NCBI GenBank assembly: GCA_027625915.1
Contig: JANTQA010000057.1
Location: forward strand, 11,408,001-11,472,000
Source of the DNA: Anaeramoeba flamelloides
Lineage: Eukaryota; Metamonada; Anaeramoebidae
Reading direction: 5' to 3'
Length of the DNA stretch: 64,000 nt
Below the pieces are notes generated by a model. The model saw only the letters and a program-made list of their open reading frames with translations, searched no databases and was not told the origin of the DNA. The stretch's first letter is position 1. Every line of letters starts with the position of its first letter. This document shows positions 59,701-64,000 of the stretch, piece by piece. Position numbers and translations under genes: made by a program.

Positions 59701-62700
59701 GTTGAATTTTACAGGTTTTAAAAAAGTATTTCGAGAGAATTTTTAATTTAATGGTTTGGTTTTGTTTCTCATATTTTTTTGTTCATAATAATTGAAAAAA
59801 TTGTTTTGAACTGTTCTTTAGGATTAAGAAATTATATTTTTTTTTCAAGTTTAAAATAATTATTGTAATTTTTTTGAAATTAAGCAGATTTTTTATCCTG
59901 AGTTATTCCAAAACTTAGTGGTTTTATTTTTAAAGGTTTATTTTTGTACACTTCTTTCATAGACAATTAAATTTCTTTCTTCTTTCAACGAAAATATTTT
60001 TTTTTTAAATAATTAAGAAATATGTTGACTTTTTGGACTTTTCAAAAATGAGTAAAAAATGGATCAAAAACCTTTAAAAACAATCAATTCATTTTGAAAA
60101 TTAGCTTTAAAAGTAAGTTTGATTTTGTAGTAATCAGAGTTTTACTTGTTTTTTCAATTTTAAGATGCGGTAATTCTTTTTGAATTTTGCTATTAAATTT
60201 ATTAGAAGATTTTTTTAGTTTACTATTCCCTTAATTCATCTAATTCAGATTTGTTTAAGGAAGTAGGTACATTTTACCATTTTGAAAAATTTTTATTCCA
60301 AAAACATTACTGAAAAATATTTTTTGAGTGCTACCTAACCTTGAAACTTTAAAATCAAAACAGCATTCACTAGTCTATTTGTGAAAAGAACCCAACTTAA
60401 TTCATAATTGAATCATACAATTTTTCAATTTTTTGGAAAATTTTTTTTGATTAAATTTTTGGTTTTATTAAATTGTGTTTTGAATCTAGAAGTGTGCTAT
60501 GATATGAAGCTTGGAATTAGTCAAAGAAAAAAACCAAAAAAATAGACCCCAAAAGGTGTACATTTTAAAACAATTTTTTATTTTATAATTACAAACAAGA
60601 AAGATCCACTTTCTAAATAAATTGGTTGAAATCAACAATGAAAAAAAAAAAAAATCGACCAAAGTCTACTTTCGTAGATTTTTTTTCTTTTTCTTCTTAA
60701 TTTATAGGAATCCAAACAATTTTATACCTTGGATCTCTCACCCCATTACCATTTATTATTATTTAACAAAACATTTTTTTACAAATTTGCTTTCTAAACT
60801 CTTTTTTCAAATATTGTTATCAAACTAAAGCCAAAACAAAGAATTTGGTTTCAAAAATTAAAGTAAAGAGCTTGAAATCAAAATAAAAAAAAAAACAGTT
60901 ACATAAGATTCAACCCAAAAAAAAAAGAAAAATTTAGAAAAAATTTCAATCAGAATTCAGAATTATTTTGAGTTTTCAATTTAATGGAAAATAAATAATT
61001 ATAAAATCAAACAAATTTGATCAATAAACCATTGTTTCTGAAGAGAAATTCAAAAAACAAGCTATTTTCTGAATCAAAACCAGAATTAGATTAATTAAAT
61101 GAAAATGGGATTTTTAAATTCGTTTTGGTGAATTCTTTTGAAATAAAAAGTAATTTGTTTATCAAAAATTTTCCAAACAAAAATATTTCAATGAATAATT
61201 AAAAATAAAAACCAAATAAATAAAAAGTAATTGTATCAAATGTTTCAGATAAAGTCAAGAAATAAATGATTTTTATTTATTTTTTTCTTGATAAATTTCA
61301 TTTTTTTGATTTCCATTTTTTTTTTAGTTGGTATGAAAATATATTATACTAGGATATATTCCAACTCTCGTATTTATTAAATTATCAATGTATTTGGTTA
61401 AAGAAATAATTTGAAAAATTCAGTTTCACATAAATTGTGGCCCTCAAAATACGAAAAATGTACTTACCCTCTTAAAGAAAATAGGATATTTTTAAAATAT
61501 TTCTTCAGAAATATAGATTGTTTGGATTAATTTGTTTGATTTGATAATTGCTTATTTTCTATCAAATTGAGAACTTAAAATAATTCTTAATCTGATTGAA
61601 ATTTTTTACTATATTTTATTTTTCTTTGACTTGAAATTTTTAAATGTTTTTTTTTTTATTTTTATTTTAATAATCTAATCTCTTTTATTTTAATATTTGA
61701 AACAAAATTCTTTGTTTTGGCTTTAGTTTGATAACAATATTTGAAAAAAAAAATTTAGAAAGTAAACTTGTAAAAAAATGTTTTGTTAAATAATAATAAA
61801 TGGTAATGGTTCAAAAAATCCATGGTAAAGAATTGTTTATATTCATACAAATTAAGAAGAAAAAGAAAACAAATCTTTGAAAGTAGGCTTTGATCGATTT
61901 GATTTTTTTTTTCATTGTTGATTTCAACCAATTTAAGTCGAAAGTGGATCTTTCTTGTTTGTAATTATAAAATAAAAAATTGGTTTAAAATGTACACCTT
62001 TTCGGGTCTATTTTTTGGGTTTTTTCTTTGATTAATTTCAAGTATTCATATCATAACACACTTCTAGATTCAAAACACAATTTAATAAAATCAAAAAGTT
62101 GTTCATTAAAAAAAAGGTTCAAAAAATGAAAATGTTTTATTTTTTTTTTTATTGAATGGAAGACTCAATTATTTCAAATTTCATTACCCCCCCCCCCCCT
62201 GCCCCCCCGTTTATCAGAGCAACAGAACTTTAATTAGTGATTTTTATCCTCATTATAATTTTAAAAGTATTATAAATCAAAGGGAAAAATTGAAAATTTA
62301 AAGATTCAACTCTGATTTACTTTGGTTTCTTTTTCTTTTCATAAATAGAGTAATTAGTGATATTTTGATTTTAAAGTTTCCATATCTCCATGAAACTTAA
62401 AAAATCAATTTTTTTTCAGTAAGGTTCTTACAATTAAAAAATTTCATAAATGGAAAGAGGTATATATTTCCTTAAAAGGTTTGTATGATTTTGAAAAAAA
62501 TGAAAATTTCAGATATCTTTCCATTCAAAAAAAAATGTACAAATATACTGAATTTCAAATTTTTTTTTTATAAAGATAAACACTAAAAAACAACAAAGTA
62601 AAAAAATTCTTTTATGAAATAAAGAATAAAAAATATAAAGTGACATAGTGGGAATTATAAAATAAAAACAAAAAACAAACACAAACCTTGTAACTGAACA

Positions 62701-64000
62701 TGTTGCTTTGTAAAAGGCTCTAAACGAACTAAATAATATAAAACGGAGCCCGCACTTGAATAATGAGTACCGTAGTGGAAAGCGGGAATTTTGGTGATGG
62801 GATCTCTCCAATTTTTATACCTTTTTTTAAATAATTTCGCCCTTTTAGGATCAATTGCACCCATTGGCTTTGATAAATTTCGATAAACGTTTGCATCGTT
62901 TAAATCCAATGTTTCGCTTGTATAATCTTGTAATACCCAAGGAAAAACAGGATATTGTGATAAGTCATGATAAGTTCTGCCTGCGATGGTATTTAAAAAC
63001 ATTAAATATTGGAAATTAGAAATTAAATTATTTTGCCATAATTTCGTTAAATTATTAAAGTTAAATTTATTAAGCTTTAATTTTTTTTGATATTTTAAAT
63101 TTAAGACACTACAATGGATAAAGGAGTTTTTCAAAAAAATGGAAGAATCTTTATTTAAACTGAAAATATGGCCATTTGAAATTGAGGAAATACTTTGTAC
63201 CTTTTCTAGATTATTTTTAATTATTTTAAAAATATGGTCCCTTTGGAATTTTTCAAAACAAACGAATGAACTATTGCCGTCTTTGTTAAAAAATTCAATG
63301 GCAATTTGTTGTAAACAATACCTTCTTAGAGACATTTCATTAACATCCACAAATAACCATTTTTGACAGTTCAAAATGTTGTTTTTTTGATTAGTCAATT
63401 TTACTTGATTGACTTCAGAGTTTTCTATTGGCGACTCCACAAAATGGATCATATTTTTATTAGTTAACTGATAATTATCAATTATATAAAACCCATTTGA
63501 GCAAATTAAGAAAAGCCCCGGAACAACATCTAAGCCCCTTATAGTATTACAATTATATCTTGAATGAATTTTCTCACCATTTTCAATCATTCTAAATGTT
63601 CTTTGCTCAATAGATTCTTTATCAATATCAAAAAGATTAGCATTTTCAATATGCGACCACTCCTTAAATTCCAGATCTTCAATGATTTGATTTCTTTTTT
63701 CAATTTGAATTTTCTTCTTTTTCGTCGCCTTTCCCCCCTCCTCCCCATTCCTTATTCTCATCTCCCTTTTTTTATAATAATCATTTTTTTTCTTTTGTGA
63801 ATCAAAATGTGTTGGATAAATTACAGGATCTTTTAATTTTGTTAAAAGCTTTTTCATTCTCAAATTACTTTCAAAATTTGTTAAAATCCATTTCATTTCG
63901 CTCATTTCTTCATTCTTTGAAAAAATTGCCAGATTTCGAGTTAAATTTAATTTAATGTTGTCCCAGGTTGCTGACAAATAATTATTTCGATCATTTATTT
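56725..64000 (-). CDS. BEACH-WD40 protein (ALFY/WDFY3-like), 5' end beyond window
   Basis: Large scaffold of the BEACH family, involved in vesicle traffic and selective autophagy. Two exons are visible: 62,687 to beyond 64,000, and 56,725-58,196, joined across a 4,490-bp intron (GTTTGT...ATTTAG). The join falls within QLQ-GGKFDHPDRMFYSIPY and restores this invariant BEACH block exactly. Before it are a PH-BEACH domain (GLDVVPGLFLICSNGFYIID; MSLRRYCLQQIAIEFF) and the BEACH start (GRTYHDLSQYPVFPWVLQDY; NLSKPMGAID). After it come [52 protein letters not shown] and TPRQLFFEKHP. WD40 repeats follow (SNNITCVCLSTDNKLLATGD; GHTKKINCIATS; VSGGEDKNCLIWD). The protein stops at KIENKN with no FYVE finger, unlike animal WDFY3. 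The frame is still open at the right edge. Confidence 0.93.
59480..59770 (+). mobile_element. Possible LINE reverse transcriptase fragment
   Basis: A broken plus-strand frame reads LWVINNSLKE, ILIKNNHIKKVFLL and LQVLKKYFERIF. These resemble the N-terminal RT blocks of LINEs (pattern I-x-L-I-K ... ISLL-x-x-x-K-x-F-x-R-I). The match is weak and interrupted by stops. It lies in the unidentified insert within A3. Confidence 0.25.
60255..61475 (+). mobile_element. Family A TTAA-site element, copy A2, nested in A3
   Basis: Ends: TTAAGGAAGTAGGTACATTT at left, AATGTACTTACCCTCTTAA at right; 1,221 bp. It closely resembles A1. The flanks GATTTGT and AGAAAATAGG rejoin into the sequence found uninterrupted in copy A4 near 55,580-55,600, with one TTAA accounted for as target duplication. 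Confidence 0.75.
62185..62207. repeat. C-rich tract
   Basis: Two runs of cytosines (about 12 and 7) separated by TG sit in otherwise highly AT-rich DNA inside a family A copy within the BEACH intron. The complementary strand is a long G run with potential to form a G-quadruplex. A sequencing or assembly artefact is also possible. Confidence 0.6.

Larger units (their letters stand above)
58628..62475 (-). mobile_element. Family A element A3 split by later insertions (BEACH intron)
   Basis: The left end TTAAGAGAGCCGGTATATTT with TTTTGAGTGC is at 58,628, and the right end CCTTAA is near 62,475. Matching segments to copy A4 occur at 58,640-59,030, 60,165-60,254 and 61,476-62,475. The gaps are an unidentified insert (about 59,030-60,160) and the complete family A copy A2. 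This makes most of the 4.49-kb intron one nested transposon cluster. Confidence 0.6.

Noticed and set aside
1-64000. CRISPR array interpretation of the palindromic arrays
   Set aside because: The units are not direct repeats with unique spacers of constant length, no cas genes exist, and the genome is clearly eukaryotic.

Overview
This window is a piece of a very AT-rich nuclear genome from a eukaryotic protist. Genes are split by GT-AG introns, start codons often sit in an A-run context, and the standard stops TAA, TAG and TGA are all used. The gene content is eukaryotic housekeeping: ribosomal protein S18, cytosolic seryl-tRNA synthetase, poly(A)-binding protein, a Rab6-type GTPase, CDC45 and a BEACH-WD40 protein. 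A bacterial-type formate/nitrite channel suggests an anaerobic lifestyle. An anaerobic amoeboid protist (for example an Anaeramoeba-like lineage) would fit, but that identification is inference only.

Layout: 1-4.1 kb holds no gene except a LINE 3' relic (minus strand). RPS18 (minus) is at 4.1-4.9 kb. A repeat block at 5.3-10.1 kb contains a nested TTAA-site element and a foldback. Seryl-tRNA synthetase (minus) is at 11.2-12.9 kb, followed by repeats to 17 kb. The poly(A)-binding protein gene (plus, four exons) runs from 17.0 to 21.2 kb, with repeats in introns 2 and 3. A BAR-like coiled-coil gene (minus) is at 25.6-26.8 kb and the formate/nitrite channel (minus) at 29.4-30.6 kb. Repeats fill 32-34.5 kb. 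Two small related PH/TH1-like genes (plus) lie at 35.1-36.0 kb and 36.5-40.6 kb, the second with a 3.6-kb intron full of mobile DNA. The Rab6-like gene (minus) is at 44.6-45.8 kb with a foldback 90 bp upstream. LINE relics and hairpin arrays occupy 46.5-49.1 kb. CDC45 (minus) is at 49.5-52.1 kb, more LINE and palindrome relics lie at 53-56.4 kb, and a BEACH-WD40 gene (minus) runs from 56.7 kb off the right edge, its BEACH domain split by a 4.49-kb intron made largely of nested transposon copies.

No operon or pathway links the genes; they are independent housekeeping loci. The space between them, and several introns, is built from non-autonomous elements: a ~1.2-kb TTAA-target family (A), a family with GTCAAAGGGGCC-type inverted ends (B), a ~230-bp TA-target MITE (E), Tc1/mariner-like palindromes, LINE relics, and one unusual class of palindromic units. 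These units share the ends TAGGTTTT...AAAACCTAACG, have at least three unrelated stem types, occur singly or in arrays joined by linkers rich in AGTGYC, and can be found with different stems at the same ancestral site. They are the most unusual thing in the window. Exon joins were made by hand from reading frame, GT-AG sites and family conservation.
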